A DNA stretch of 64,000 bases, from positions 5,096,775-5,160,774 of the forward strand of contig OZ014418.1 in the NCBI GenBank assembly GCA_963965975.1, in the 5' to 3' direction. Position numbers and translations under genes: made by a program. Below, piece after piece: positions 21,661 through 34,513 of this stretch. The stretch is from Xestospongia bergquistia. Taxonomy: Eukaryota > Porifera > Demospongiae > Haplosclerida > Petrosiidae. The number at the start of each line of letters is the position of its first letter. The stretch's first letter is position 1. The notes under the pieces were generated by a model that was given only the letters and a program-made list of their open reading frames with translations, did not search any database and was not told the DNA's origin.

Positions 21661-22583
21661 TACTGTATCACTGTTTTCTTTCAATATAATAATTATTTTT
21701 AATTGCAAAATGAATCTATTCCCCCCAGATCAACTTTGGTTCCAAATTAAGGTTACCTGCTCAGATAAATGAAATTATGAGATGTGTTGAAATTGAAAAA
21801 TCATAATACAGATTCACAGCCAGTAACAAATTAAAAAATATAATTATTAAATTTTTAAGCAATTTAAACAAACCAATAGCTGTTCTTATTCTTATACAAA
21901 ATACTTTCTTTTGCAAGCAGAGCAGTAATCTGACATTGGAGGTCTGCTGTCTCCTTTGATTGGCTGTCACTTTAATATTATAAGATATATTATATATAGC
22001 AAATTTCATAGTTTCTTGCATTAATTAATTAAATTGTGTAGTTATATATCATGAGAATACACATTTTGGGAACAAAACACCATCCCTGGCCACTTAAAAT
22101 GTTCATTAATACAGTTCAGAGTACGTTTGATACCTACATGCCCTTATGTTCTATCCAAGTGGCAAACATTCAGGATTTTATTATTTCTCTCATCCACATC
22201 ACACACATACATAATTATACATCTAACCTCTACAACTTGAATGAAGACAACATTATCGTCTGTAAGCAGTATAGCATCTGGAATCCTTAATGAGGTTATT
22301 GTAATATAAGTAAATAACCAAACTCAAGCTCAAGTCTCATTTTATCTTTACTTTCTGTTCCTTCAGCTTGATGAAAATCATCTCTCTACCTGTCACTACA
22401 AAATTCGCTGCTACTCTCCTTATAATTTACATTCTCCCTCACTTCTTTACATCTATTGGAATTTGAGTTATGTAGAAGTAGGTTTCTTCCACTTAAACAC
22501 TTTTCCTCACTGGACATTTCGGGCTTGGACCGAAATTCTCATCACATTTTGATATAGAAATTCAATATCCGGTTACTATCAAT
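21661..22583. other. Intergenic region between GALNT2-like and DUF4139 genes
   Basis: AT-rich intergenic DNA. The only coding-like signal is a decayed integrase fragment on the minus strand at 22051-22287, listed separately. The last 300 bp, richer in C and T, probably include the promoter of the DUF4139 gene. Confidence 0.6.
22051..22287 (-). pseudogene. Relic of a Ty3/gypsy-like integrase zinc-binding domain
   Basis: One minus-strand frame of about 75 codons, interrupted by a single stop near 22147, shows the order KILNVCH, then GHVGIKRTL, then HFKWPGM. This is the spacing of the integrase H2C2 finger and the following helix in Ty3/gypsy-type elements. No reverse transcriptase, LTR or integrase core is visible nearby, so this is an isolated decayed fragment. 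Confidence 0.6.
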
Positions 22584-25500
22584 ATGGAGCGCCCTTGTCA
22601 AGATTTGTCAGTGAAACAGTGTACTGTTCACAGTGTTGTGGTGTACAGAGATAGAGCTGAAGTTAAGAGAACTATCTCTCTTGGATTGCCAGCTGGTGAG
22701 AGTAACGTTGTCATTAAAGATTTGTCTGTGGCTGTAGATGGAGATTCTATCAGGTAGACCTGACGAAAGATATCTGCGTATATATGCACCATGATATGAA
22801 TCATAGATTAAGTTTAGGTAAATACATGCCTTGCCTCCTTCCTCTCTCCTCATTATGAACCACGATCTTCCTACACTGACCTATGTTATTGTCAGTATCA
22901 TAGACCATGATGATTTTAAGCTGACCTCACCAAGCATGCTAGATGATTTTTTGATGACATGTGTGCTGTGTTATTTTATTGTTATATGTGACTAATGAAG
23001 GAATACATGAATTGACTGCCAGTGCAAATGACACCTAATAAATTAAATTATTAATACTGTCAAACTCTACCATATTGGGCATTACTGGAATTACTTGAAA
23101 GTGCTTCTTAGCAGCACCATAACTTATGTTAGCTCTCAAGTTTGGATTTTAGGAACCTCTAGTAGTTTAATGCATCAAAACTCTTTTATAAGTAAATCTT
23201 AGGGCAATTGTTCTAATTGTAATCTTGATAAAGTTAAGAAACTAAGGAAAAGGCAACAATTTTGGCACATTTATTAAATTTAATGAACTTTGGATATAGG
23301 TTATTTTACAGTAATATATTCAGATCAAAAGTTAACAAAGAAACGACAATGTTTTGATGAAAAAGCAAGGATCCATGTAACATTAAAAGACTGATATACT
23401 GTGTAGAAGTCACTCAAATATAATTCTTATGCTATCTTTTATAATAGACTAGAAGGGCAAGGACCAGCCACTATATTGGATGTTACCTACTATACAAAGG
23501 AAGAGAAAAAAGTTGAGAGCAGAGATGTAACCAGTGACGATACATACTTGTCTTTACTGGAGAATATAAAAGAGAAAGAACAGGAATTAAAGCAGATATC
23601 ATTTCATATTGAAGTGATCAATAAGCAAAAAGAGATGTTGAAGGAATTTGCTGGCAATGTTACTAAATTGCGAAACAATACAAAGGTACAATATACGATC
23701 TACTGTCTTGTAATAAATAGCCTATATTCAACTTAAAACATTTTTTTAACTTATTGATTTTGTTTTTATTACCAGACACCAACTACTATTACTACTCTTG
23801 TGTTGCCTGATGATGTTAGTCATATAATGGAGTTTATGGAACGTTACCAAACTCAACTAGCTTTGTTGGATGAGAGGTTAATAGAGCTTCTTCACCAACA
23901 AAAAAATCTACAAGATGAGAAGAAAGTATTTGAAGCCAAAGCTGCTCAACTTAATCCAGAGAACACTGTCTCTGAAAAAACAGAAAGTATTAGGTGATAA
24001 AAACATGTATATCATTTACTGATCTTGTTTATATGTGCTCATCATATCATTTAGAGCTGTCAAGGTGACTCTGGATGTTAAAGAAAAAGGAGAAATAACA
24101 TTGATTTTATCATATGTAGTGTCCAATGCTTCATGGTCACCAACTTATGATGTGAGAGTCTTTAGTAAAGAGAAGACTATGAAGGCACGTTCCCTGTCTA
24201 TAATTACATTAGTTACTAGCAGTCTTTATAATCACCTATGATAGATATTATGATATTTTGCTATTAGGTTCACTATTATGGTCTTATTAAACAATCAACT
24301 GGAGAAGACTGGGAGAATGCTAACCTTTCTCTCTCTACAGCTCAGCCCAATATTGGTGGTGCTGTACCTCAACTTGGAGTCCATTACATTGGGTTTAAAT
24401 ATCCGGTAGCTTTGGCTTTAGCTGGCAAAAGAAGGAAGCAGAAGGAAATGGTGCATCTTGATGCTTCAGATGAAGAAGATGAATTGGGCTATTTGGAAGA
24501 AAGAGCAGAAAATCTAGCAGAAACAGCAGATGTATTTATGAAGTCGGCAACCGTACTTAAAAGGAAGAAACGCTTCAATTTTCAATTACGCAGTAGTATT
24601 TCAAGTTGGCGAAGCTCTAGTGAATCTAGTTCTGTTTCTTCTCTGGAAGTACAGGTTGCTAAGGTTAGTACTAGAAATAAAATGGTTGCGTTTTACGCCT
24701 TAGAGTTTAGGTGGAATCGGGTCAAATGTTTAACACAACATATACCATTCCTCGTACTGCTACTATACCAGCAGATAATACTGAACATAAGGTAAATATT
24801 TACTGTCATGTGTCTGCGTGATTACATATATACTCTATCTAAGGTGACTGTGGCTATTATTGATCTCCAACCAGAATTCAAATATGTATCTGTTCCACGA
24901 CTATCACCTTATTCTTTCCTTCAATCTATAGTAAAGAACATGTCACCTTACACTATTCTAAGTGGGCCAGCCAATATTTTCCTGGATAACAACTTTTTAG
25001 CTAAGGTATGTATCTAGAACACGTTGTACACTAAATATAATGTACATTGTAGAACATTTTTCTTTTCATTTATTAGTCTCAGCTTGACGATACATCTCCT
25101 AATGAAGAGTTCACCACATCCCTTGGAGCTGATCAATCTATTCACATCACATGTCATCCTATGAAGATACTGAGGGGTACTGCAGGTATAATTACTAGTA
25201 TATATACTGTTGTAAAATAGTGACTTTTTATTGCTAGGTCATCTTAGAAAAACTAATTTATTGACATATACTTATGTCTACTCTGTTAAGAACACACAGG
25301 CTAACACTGTGAAAGTGAAAGTGATGGAACAGATACCATTAAGTGATGACGAGAAATTGAAAGTAGGTGACTTTACATAGCACCAGTATTCTATATAATA
25401 ATATGTAGAACCCTACATTAATTGAGTAATAGCAATGCAAAGCTAATTTGATTAGAATTCTTTTGCATTAATCAAAATAGTAACAGAGCATTGAGATCAA

Positions 25501-25975
25501 AGCTTGAACTTAAGGTTTTTGTAAAACGTTTTGTAAAGCAATTTAATAGAGCCACAAAACACATAAAACTTGTCCCTGCATACATGTAGCAAAGCAAGAA
25601 CAATAATTTGCTAAATTATCTTCTAACTTTTTACTATTGTTTTTCAAGTCCATTCTTCAGTGATAAAACATAACAAAATTTTCATTAGCCTAGAGAGGTT
25701 GCCCATTCTCATTTCGAAAGTTTGTGTTGTGTTAGTATTTAAGGACAACTTGTAGTGTCAAGTCCTGTTTCTTATTTTAGGTTGCCCTTCATAATCCAGA
25801 TCTTAAAAAACGTAATGTTCAAGTTCTATTCTCTCATGGACATTCAGTTCTTAATGATGATAATAATATAGAGTGGCATTGTACAATTCCTCCTGATGCC
25901 TCAATTGATCTTCAACTGATATTCACTATTGAGTTCCCTCTTAATGATATTGTTGAAGGACTCCCAAATCAGTGA
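22584..25975 (+). CDS. DUF4140/DUF4139 family protein (F37C4.5-like)
   Basis: Ten exons join in frame. The first is 22584-22753 and the second 23448-23685; the last ends at TGA 25973-25975. The N-terminus (TVHSVVVYRDRAEVKRTI) and the short domain after it match DUF4140. A coiled-coil follows (exons 2-3, many K, E and Q with heptad leucines). The C-terminal beta-rich DUF4139 region includes SYVVSNASWSPTYDVRV, HYYGLIKQSTGEDWENANLSLSTA and LTYTYVYSVKN. An unusual acidic then serine-rich insert (near 24470-24650: DEEDELGYLEE, then SSSESSSVSS) lies inside the domain. Intron 4 uses a GC donor (ATGAAG|GCACGT). The family occurs across bacteria, fungi and animals with no firmly established function. 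No signal peptide or membrane segment is seen, so a cytosolic product is expected. Confidence 0.85.
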
Positions 25976-26091
25976 TATTTCTATAGAAGTGTGCATTGAC
26001 ATTAATTTTATTTAGAACACATAATTATGTATTTGAATATATATTCTAATCAAGGGTAATAGCAATTTTAGTTATTAATAATCATAATAGT

Positions 26092-26865
26092 CTAATAATC
26101 ATAATAGTCTATTACTTCAGCATTCCTAAACTTATCTTCTTTAAGGATACGCACAAGTTTACCTATTGACTCTTCAGTTTTGAGAGGTAAAATATCTGCA
26201 AACGCTGCTTTGGTAGGTTCAAATGTAGCATCATTTATAACGGTGTGAAACATCTCTGTATCACAAGGGCCAGGAGAATAGCTAAGCATTCGTACATCTG
26301 GATATTCCAAAGACAATGTTTCAAGAAAAACATTTCTGGCAGCTTTTATTGAAGAATAGGCAACAGCTCTACCAGCAGGTTTCTTGGCTACAAGTGATGA
26401 CATATTTAAAATAAATTTTGGTACAGTTGTGTCATGAGAAAGAAATCGTGTCGTTAGAATCCACAATGATGTATAGTTCAATGTTACGTAGTTCTTCACT
26501 TGAACAGGGTCAACTTGATCAGCTGTTGGTGTAGCAATATCACCAATAGAACCAGCATTATGAAATAGAGCAGCTTGTTGATGATGAGATGGACTATAGC
26601 CAGATAAAGCTTCGGTACATACATCACTAAGGCTGTTTAGATCACTCAGATCAGCCTGTACAACAGTCACGCCTACCAAGGATGTTTCATTCTTGATCAG
26701 CTGCTTTGTTTCCTGTAGTTTGGCAATATTTCGAGCCATTAGGACTAATGTAGACTTGCAGCCTGTTTTTCCCCACTCACGAGCGAACTGTATAGCCATC
26801 TCCCTCCCTAATCCACTACTAGCTCCAGTAATAATGCAGAATGTTGCTTTAGAAAAGAACTCCAT
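26092..26865 (-). CDS. SPR: Sepiapterin reductase (short-chain dehydrogenase)
   Basis: A single open frame of 257 codons without introns, close to the 261 residues of human SPR. The NADPH-binding glycine motif TGASSGLGRE is near residue 13, the NAG motif is in HNAGSIGD near 104, the catalytic serine is in NMSSLVAKK and the active-site YSSIKAAR (YXXXK) is near 170. The C-terminal half (SPGPCDTEMF) also follows the sepiapterin-reductase pattern. The enzyme makes the last reduction in tetrahydrobiopterin synthesis. The start is the only upstream ATG in frame (MEFFSKATFCIITG). It is head-to-head with the membrane protein gene at 26946, about 80 bp apart, and convergent with the DUF4139 gene. A 17-bp direct duplication overlaps its stop region (26080-26113). 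Confidence 0.9.
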   Translation of the reverse strand: MEFFSKATFCIITGASSGLGREMAIQFAREWGKTGCKSTLVLMARNIAKLQETKQLIKNETSLVGVTVVQADLSDLNSLSDVCTEALSGYSPSHHQQAALFHNAGSIGDIATPTADQVDPVQVKNYVTLNYTSLWILTTRFLSHDTTVPKFILNMSSLVAKKPAGRAVAYSSIKAARNVFLETLSLEYPDVRMLSYSPGPCDTEMFHTVINDATFEPTKAAFADILPLKTEESIGKLVRILKEDKFRNAEVIDYYDY

Positions 26866-26945
26866 TTTTATGGTAATTTAGGTTGAGAATGTCCATACTC
26901 CGGATACTCTAATCACGTGTTTCGCATCCTTGGCCTGTAGAAAAT

Positions 26946-29631
26946 ATGGCTCAATCAAGTCAGTTAGTATTATAAATATTATGACTTTAATAATGTCACA
27001 TACAGGGTCAGTCCAATCAACTCAAAAGGACTTAATCAGGAAACATCAAGAAGCTAAATCTCGTGTCAATTATGTCAGTGGAGTAGGGGGTGGAGTCAGT
27101 TTGTGGCCTGCTATGGATGATATGCGCCTGTCATGTAATGAAGTGATTGTGCTTCTTGTCAGTTCTCTATCACTGATGCTAATCACTGGGGCTATTTTTC
27201 TTTTCCTTCATGGTTAGTGATCTGATAAGTTACAGAAACAGGTTAATATAAAGGTATAACAGAAAACATCTCGACTACATGGCAATGTCTGATAGTGGTA
27301 TAAATATCTAATACCTGAACAAATTACATCTATTGCTTTAAGCCAGACCCTTCCTCTTAGGGAGTGAGAATGGTAGGCTGTAGCAGATTATTTATCTGTA
27401 AGATTAGGCAATTAAGTAGGAATATGCACACGCATAAACCTCATGCCACATGGTGAGACATTTTACATGTAAACTTGCAATGGTTGGAAAGAGAACATTT
27501 GATGATGTTGACAAAATTTTGTCTTCATCCTCAGCATCAAAAGTACATGATCTGACTTCTGATAAGACCTAGCAAGACTTCTCTTCTAATTTCATCTAAT
27601 ACTTCACTGGTCTATATTTCCTTTGCTTTCCTTTTCTCAGCTTAGACATTACTTTTGACACCCATTCCTGCTGTTAGTTTTTCACATGTTATTTTATTAT
27701 TCAGAAAAGATAACCATTCCTGTGGTTACATGTTCTGAAAGTACTTAATTACATGCCCAACTGTAATGGATATACAAACATTTTCCTGCAAGGTTAGTTT
27801 AAGACAATATAATTAACTGCCTTATGCTAAGGTGTGCTATTATAATATTTGTGTGGGACAAAAGGAAATGTAATGTCTTCCTTCTCAAGAAGTGGGAATA
27901 ATTGTTATCACAATAGATGATTGTTTTAAGGCATGAATGTACAGATATGTAGAAGGTGTTACCTCATTTCAGTAAATATGGTCTCTCATTTTGGTTCTAC
28001 TAAAATCAATATTTCCATACAATAAAGTATGGTTGTCACCAATATTATGATTATGCTGATCAAAAATTGAATATACTTTTTGCTAATCTATGCTATGGCT
28101 ACACTGTATATTTTGTTGATCTCAAAATCTAATGTTTTATTGTTAAACCCTTTTAATTAGACATTCGTCAAATATTTACTGTAATTCATTGGAAATCCCT
28201 TTCATGAAAAACATGACACTCTATCTCTCCTCATGCAGGATCTCATATCAGAAGGCTACAGCATTACTCACTTCAGTTCTCTCAGTTCACTGCCTTTCAT
28301 CGTCTGAACTTTACAGATCAAGATGTCTTAGATAAAACTATTATAACTTGGCATAATGATTTTCTACAATTAAAGGTATTATTACTGTGTGAATAATAAC
28401 TTTATATATGCATGAAAAGTTACATCTGACTAAACTATTGCTATAAATATTCTGTATGATCTACTGGGCACATCATAGTCTATCACATTAAACCTTACTC
28501 CTGCTTTGAGTCTTGCTTGGTAGACTAGACAGACTCATAGTCCTTCTTGTTTTGCCATCACAGCTTCTCTTTATTGCAATATCACAAAATTTAATATTAT
28601 CTTACTATTTAATTTAGCAGATTATATGAAACTGTATGATCTTTATTATAAATTTAATTGTCATTTCAACTTTATTATTGTAGACAATAACAATTAATTA
28701 CAATAAAAGATGTTTGCATCAATTAATGCTATAACTTTTATTAAATGTTCTAGTTTTTTAATATGACTATAACATTGATCACTGAACTTGAGTTTGTAGT
28801 GGATCTAACTAATATTAATGAATAAAGAAAGCATAAAGCTCCAAAAAAGATATCAGCTCTGTGTACACAAATGAGGACCAATATTTGATCCACCTCAATG
28901 GATATAATATTTGGTTTACATATGTATAACACATCCTGTAGTTATGCTCAGTATAATATAGCCTTTCTGTTTTCTTTTTTGAGGATAATCTTACCACAGA
29001 ATTAAATGTAGTCTGGTCTCAATCTTCAATCTTTGATGAGATTTTCTTGGTTCTTTATGTGGTATGTTGAAGTATCATATTCTGCTCATGAATTTGACTT
29101 TTCCTAGTTTGGTATCATCATTCTGTTATATTATCTTGGTGACAACATGTTTGCTAAGAGTAGACTGACACCACATAGAATTAAAACTTGGGTCTCATTG
29201 CTATGTGTTACTGGTACATGGACAATATTAGCTGTTATTTATATTAGTATAGCATACTCTGTTGAGACAGCAGCCAAGGAACTGCTATATGATTTACTGA
29301 ATGAGAAGGTATGTCTTATCATAATATTATGATTGTACTTAAATATGTTTGTGTTTATCTGTAAGTCTCTATATTTCTCATTTCTTAGGGTTCTCTGATA
29401 TTGACCTCACTTGATCTCACAAAGGTTGACCAAATCATATCTTTTTGGACATTATATTTACTTCCTCCGACTGGACGTGGGATACTTACTGTCATGGGAT
29501 TGGTCCCTCTCCAAGACATTGTTTATTACTTTCAATATTACAGTCTGCCTATTCTCACAGCTCTGTTGACTCCTGTAATTAAACTCATTATATCACTAAG
29601 AGCTGTCTATAAAACCAATATAAGAAAATGA
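26946..29631 (+). CDS. Unnamed multipass membrane protein
   Basis: I do not recognise the family. Six exons fit one frame: 26946 with a 13-base first exon, about 27006-27211, 28240-28374, 28984-29061, 29108-29308 and 29390-29631. The product is about 290 residues. After a polar N-terminus there is a strong hydrophobic segment (EVIVLLVSSLSLMLITGAI), then a polar loop with possible N-glycosylation sites (NFT, NLT). Four more hydrophobic stretches follow (DEIFLVLYVFGIIILLYY; WVSLLCVTGTWTILAVIY; GILTVMGLVPLQDIVYY; LPILTALLTPVIKLII), and a basic tail RAVYKTNIRK. Five membrane passes are suggested. The short exon 4 is called because it keeps the frame and supplies half of the second hydrophobic segment. 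The acceptor before it (TTTTTTGAG) is weak. Confidence 0.7.
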
Positions 29632-29754
29632 TGTAACTGAACTCATATCTTAGGATATAAAAGCAGATATTATTAAGAGTTATCAAAGGGGGAAGTCACA
29701 GCTAAAAATTAAAACTTATTAAATATTAACCTCCAACCCCTTATGACTGTCAGC

Positions 29755-32700
29755 ATGACTGATGTTATAGTGTTTTCACCGTCCTTCAACAAGCAATGCA
29801 AGCTAAGATTGACTGAATCAGCTCTCAATGCTGAAGAACTAGATGCTGATGATGCAAAAACGTTGTTTTCTGTTAATCTAGAGGATGTGTTGGGTCTAAA
29901 CGTTCTTTCCAAGCCAGCTAATGGAAAACCAGCAGTGTGTCTGGCTGAACTGTGTACCTACTCTCTGGTAAAACGTTGGTCTCACAAGAAACCCTCTCGA
30001 ACTTTAAACAGAGAATTGCTTGAGTTTGCTGGATCTGATAATTTTGAGGACAATAAACATACAGCTGATGAGTGGCGAAATGCTATAAAGACCCAATGTT
30101 TGAGAAATGACCAAAAAATATTTGTGTCAAATCAAGGTTAGACTACGTAATTCATTATGAATAATCACATCCGTCATTCCTTTTATCATTCAGATGATGA
30201 TGAGAATGAGCTATCTCTAAAGTCTATCCTGTTAATCATTAATCCATTCTCTGGTACTCGCAAAGGTGTTGAGCTCTATCATAAGGAAGTACAACCTATC
30301 TTTGAGGCTGCTGGTATCAATATTGTTAAAGAAGTTATTTCAGGTCAGTAATGGTAATACCTGACTTGTATACTAGATACACACTGTGTGCAATTAAGTA
30401 ACACTTGATCAGGTTTGACTTTTACTAGCATATGGTATGTAATGTAACATGCTATATACTAACAAGTAATTATGTATATTTAATACACATTATATGGTTT
30501 TATATATTAGAGCGTCATGGTCACATCATTGAGATAGTGAAAACCTTTGATATTTCTACTATTAATGGTATTGTAGCTGTTGGTGGTGATGGTACTCTCA
30601 ATGAGGTAATATAACTTATTGTTACTAATTGGCCAGACAAACAGTGTGTGTCAGATAGTCGTAAGACGATGTATATATGTTGTTATACATTGTTTTACTC
30701 CATTAATTCAACAATGGATTAATCATTCTATTGTTGTTATTTTCAAATTGTTGTAAGGAAGCATGGACTGTTGATGCATGTTATGTAAGGGGCTTTATTG
30801 TTGTTTCTAAGTATGTTTAAAGCTACTGACACAAAAAACTTATTGCTACCTCACCTACCTGACATGTTCAGCTTACCACTGGCAAATTATATAATCTCTA
30901 TAGCTTTAGTTAGTGCTTCACTAAAGTCGGTGTCTTCCAAAACAATTGTAGGATGATTTTTTCAATTATAGTCTTGTTAGATTAATTATATCTTCATAAA
31001 ACAATCTTAAGAATTAATAAAGTTTGTGTAATTACAATGTAACTACTGGACTAGGCTGATTTTATATTATTACATTGACATGATTAAAAAATGCTCTTAA
31101 ATGTATTAAAACAACTATATGAAAGAGATTGTCTAACATTATTGGGGAAGTTTGTTATTATTTCTCGCTATCTAGAGTATTTAAATTTATGACTATGCTG
31201 GTAGCCCACAAAAAGGAAAGAATCATTTTTTTACATTAATATAAGTGTTAGATATACCATATAGCAGTCAATGACTTAGTTCATAATATTAGTTGTAAGT
31301 AGCTATAGGCTACTAATGTTTTCTAGTTATGTGTAATTAACTAGACATGTATCCATGGAATTAAAGAGTTATGATAAAATATTGGCTATGTCTTTATAAA
31401 CATACTTAGTTTATAGTTTTTCTCTTAGGTTGTGAATGGCTTAATGTCACGACCAGACTGGCAGACTGCTATTACAACACCAGTAGGAATACTTCCATCA
31501 GGTTCTGGTAATGGTTTTGTGGCATCACAACTACTTGAAATAAAGTATGACAACCTTTTTTCTGCCTAACATACTATGTTGTCCAATTTTTTACAAGATT
31601 TGTTTTGTTTATTAGGCAGGTGTAACATTGCCTACTGTATAGTTGGTACATAGGGATACCATGACATTCTTCTTTTCTTCTTCCTTTTAGTGCTTGCCTG
31701 CAATTAGATCAGAAATCAGCTTCTATCCTGTTTTTATATAAATATAGCTAGGAATTGGCGTAAGTATTTTTTTGTGTTAAAAGCTTTTGGTCATGTTTTT
31801 GTAAGAGGCTACTGAGACTGAACCACAAGACTAGTCAAGCTTGACATTGGAGGGACTGAATCACTTCTTATTTCTATATGCTAGTATGCTAGGAGTGACA
31901 CAAGTTATCTGCTGCTAAAGCTCCACCCTAACATGTAGAAATGTATTACAAATTCAGTACACACTGTGGTCCTGATACTCTCACTTTCACAAGGGCAAAG
32001 TCACACCTAATGTCTCATAACAGGATAGATAACCAATCTGCATTTTTTTCTTAATGAAAATAATTACTAATACAACTAAAATTGGGTCACTTGGGAATTT
32101 ATTTATTAAGTCTTATTAAAATCACTGCTTTAGTTAGTGACGTGGTTTTAAGGAGACTTATAAAAGCACTCACTTCAAATGAAATAATTATTAATACCCT
32201 TTTAGTTTTGGAGTTATTATGGTCTATAGAATATAGAGTGCCATCCCTACATAGGCTATACTATACTACTGCCTGTCTGATATATCTTTGCTTATTGATT
32301 TCAAGCAGAAACTGTAAATAGTTTATTACTTTAGGGAAGACTACAGTATTGCTAATGCTGCTTTTCAAATTGCCAGAGGAGGAGTTCAACCTTGTGATCT
32401 TGTGTCTATACAGACTGTATCCAATCATTGCTACATGTTTATGACATTTCAGTGGGGCTTTTTTTCAGATGTGGACATTGAGTCTGAGAGATTTCGAGTA
32501 CTTGGAGGATATTTGAGAGATATTTCAGCTGCAGTTTGGTCAATGCTACGAAAACGTGCATATGAGGGTCGACTAAGTTATCTTCCTCTTCAAGATGACT
32601 CCTCCCCTACTATTGAAGAAGAGAGCATGCGCAAAACTGATAATAATGAAACCAATGGTGAAACTGCAACATCAAGTAATTGGCAAGGCCCTCCTGACAA

Positions 32701-33091
32701 CCTTCTTCCTTTGAATCTCTCTGATCCAGTTCCCAGCACATGGAAAACTATAGAGGGTAACTTTGTCTCTCTTTTAGTGATGTTATGTGCTTGTGTAACT
32801 GATTTCTACACAGTTCTACCTGACCTGTCAATAGGATCAGGAGAAATTGGTATACTGTATTCTCTAGATGATATCACACGATGGGAGATGTTTAATCAGA
32901 TGACTTCTGGTAATGGGCGATTTTCTGAATTTGAGAGTGTTCACCAGATTCGTACTCGAGCATTTCGTTTGGAACCAATCACACCAGGGAGAATCAGTAT
33001 GGATGGGGAGCTATTAGAAGAATATGGTCCTTGTCAATTTCAACTTCATTCTAATCTTTTGCATGTTTTTTCTAGGAAAAGAAGAAGCTAA
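29755..33091 (+). CDS. SPHK: Sphingosine kinase, upstream tandem copy
   Basis: Five exons: 29755-30136, 30194-30343, 30511-30605, 31429-31544 and 32335-33091. The lipid-kinase domain runs C1 (SILLIINPFSGTRKGVELY), C2 with the nucleotide-binding GGDGTLNE, VVNGLMSRPDWQTAI, C3 with LPSGSGNG, and C4 with the GVQPCDLVSI segment that includes the sphingosine-contacting Asp. FSDVDIESERFR...YEGRLSYLP and a C-terminal RAFRLEPITPGR with an EYGPCQ end are typical of SPHK1/2 and not of ceramide kinase. It phosphorylates sphingosine to sphingosine-1-phosphate. The start at 29755 (MTDVIVFSP) is chosen because the second copy begins at the same residue, though an in-frame ATG lies four codons upstream at 29743. 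Only introns 3 and 4 are long (about 0.8 kb each). Confidence 0.92.
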
Positions 33092-34513
33092 GTTACATCT
33101 TCCCAAGCATTAGTTTTTGTCTAATTTGTTATTTAGAATAGTTATGGATTTGCTTGTTTTCAATTTTTATTAGAATATAATTAGCATTTGATCATCAACC
33201 ACACTGTAGAAGCAACATTTGTTTTGACAACAGGTGGAACAAAAAGTGATTGACTAAAACACTGTAGGCAAGTGAATGAGAATTTTTGAAAAATAACATT
33301 GTAGCTATAGTATTTCAAACAAGACTAAAAAAGGAATTCACAACAGCATGAACACACATTGTAGTTGTATATAATCAACAACATGATGCTTATGTGAGTT
33401 GTTATAATTGAATGGCTAAAAGAGAATTTTCAGGTTGGCAGAGTGCTATTAACTTAGGGCTGTTATAAGTTGCTATAGAAATTTAATATTTTGTTTGAGA
33501 AATGTAATTACAATAAAATTATAGAATTTTCAAATAATTATGTAAAATTATATAAATTTTGTGGAGGTGCTGTGCTGTTATTATGTGCATGGCTATTATA
33601 TATAGGAATGTTCATGAATACCACCATTCCTACTTTGATCATGGTGAATTTTTTTAGCTTACATGTATGAACTGACTTGTTTTCATAGTGGAATGTTTTT
33701 CCCATCATAAAATGAAGTTTGGTCTGCAAAATTAAAAGGAATTGTAACATCATGCAAATGGAGTGTGTTTCTATTAATTGAACTGCATGCATACATCATA
33801 GTATCATTTTTAATTTATAAAGAAGTCATCACTTTCTCTGTAAATATAATCTTCAACAGCCTTGTCATTAATATTTTGGAGTTATGGTGGCCTATTTAAA
33901 AAGAAAAAAGAAAGAGCATCACTAGTACTGTGCTACTGCCTGCCTGATAGATGCTCAAAAATTTACAAGAAACCTTTAAATTAACTGAACTCTGATCAGT
34001 ATGATTGATATGCACAAATTAAATCAATAGTTGTCCAGAGAAAAAAAACTTTTTTGCTTTATTATGTGGTTTTAATTTGAGAATTAATCTTTGATCCATT
34101 CTGTTAGAACTTTGATGTTTAGTATGAGGCTGCGTGAGACTACAGCTAGAAACTATATGGGTAATTTGTGTCTAATTTTTGAAGCCCAATGTCCAAACCT
34201 TGGACTACATGCTTTACTCTCACAAGCCAGACCCAATCTCTATGATTGTTGAAGAACAATTCCCCCACTTGTCATTCAGTCATAGGGTTTGGGCCTGGTT
34301 CACAAGACTACATACTCAGGGTTTAGGGATCAGTGTTGTTTATATAGTATGATCTGTCAATATCAACATCCTTCCTTATACAAGCAAAGAACTGAGGAAT
34401 TTAGGAACCATCCTTTCGCTCGAAATTAAAATATAAAATTAATATTAGACTAGTTATTAAAAGTAGGTGGTGGCATTAAACCTTTGTAGACGAAGGTCCG
34501 TTGTGTCGCTAAT
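33092..34513. other. Intergenic region between the two sphingosine kinases
   Basis: AT-rich with no gene recognised. A dispersed-repeat copy lies near 33876-33960 (GGAGTTATGGTGGCCTAT followed by TGCTACTGCCTGCCTGATAG) and has relatives in introns of both kinases. The last 100 bp should hold the promoter of the second copy; no TATA box is evident. Confidence 0.5.

Noticed and set aside
22051-22290. Plus-strand 79-codon frame
   Set aside because: The minus strand of the same segment shows the integrase finger pattern, which explains the open frame better.
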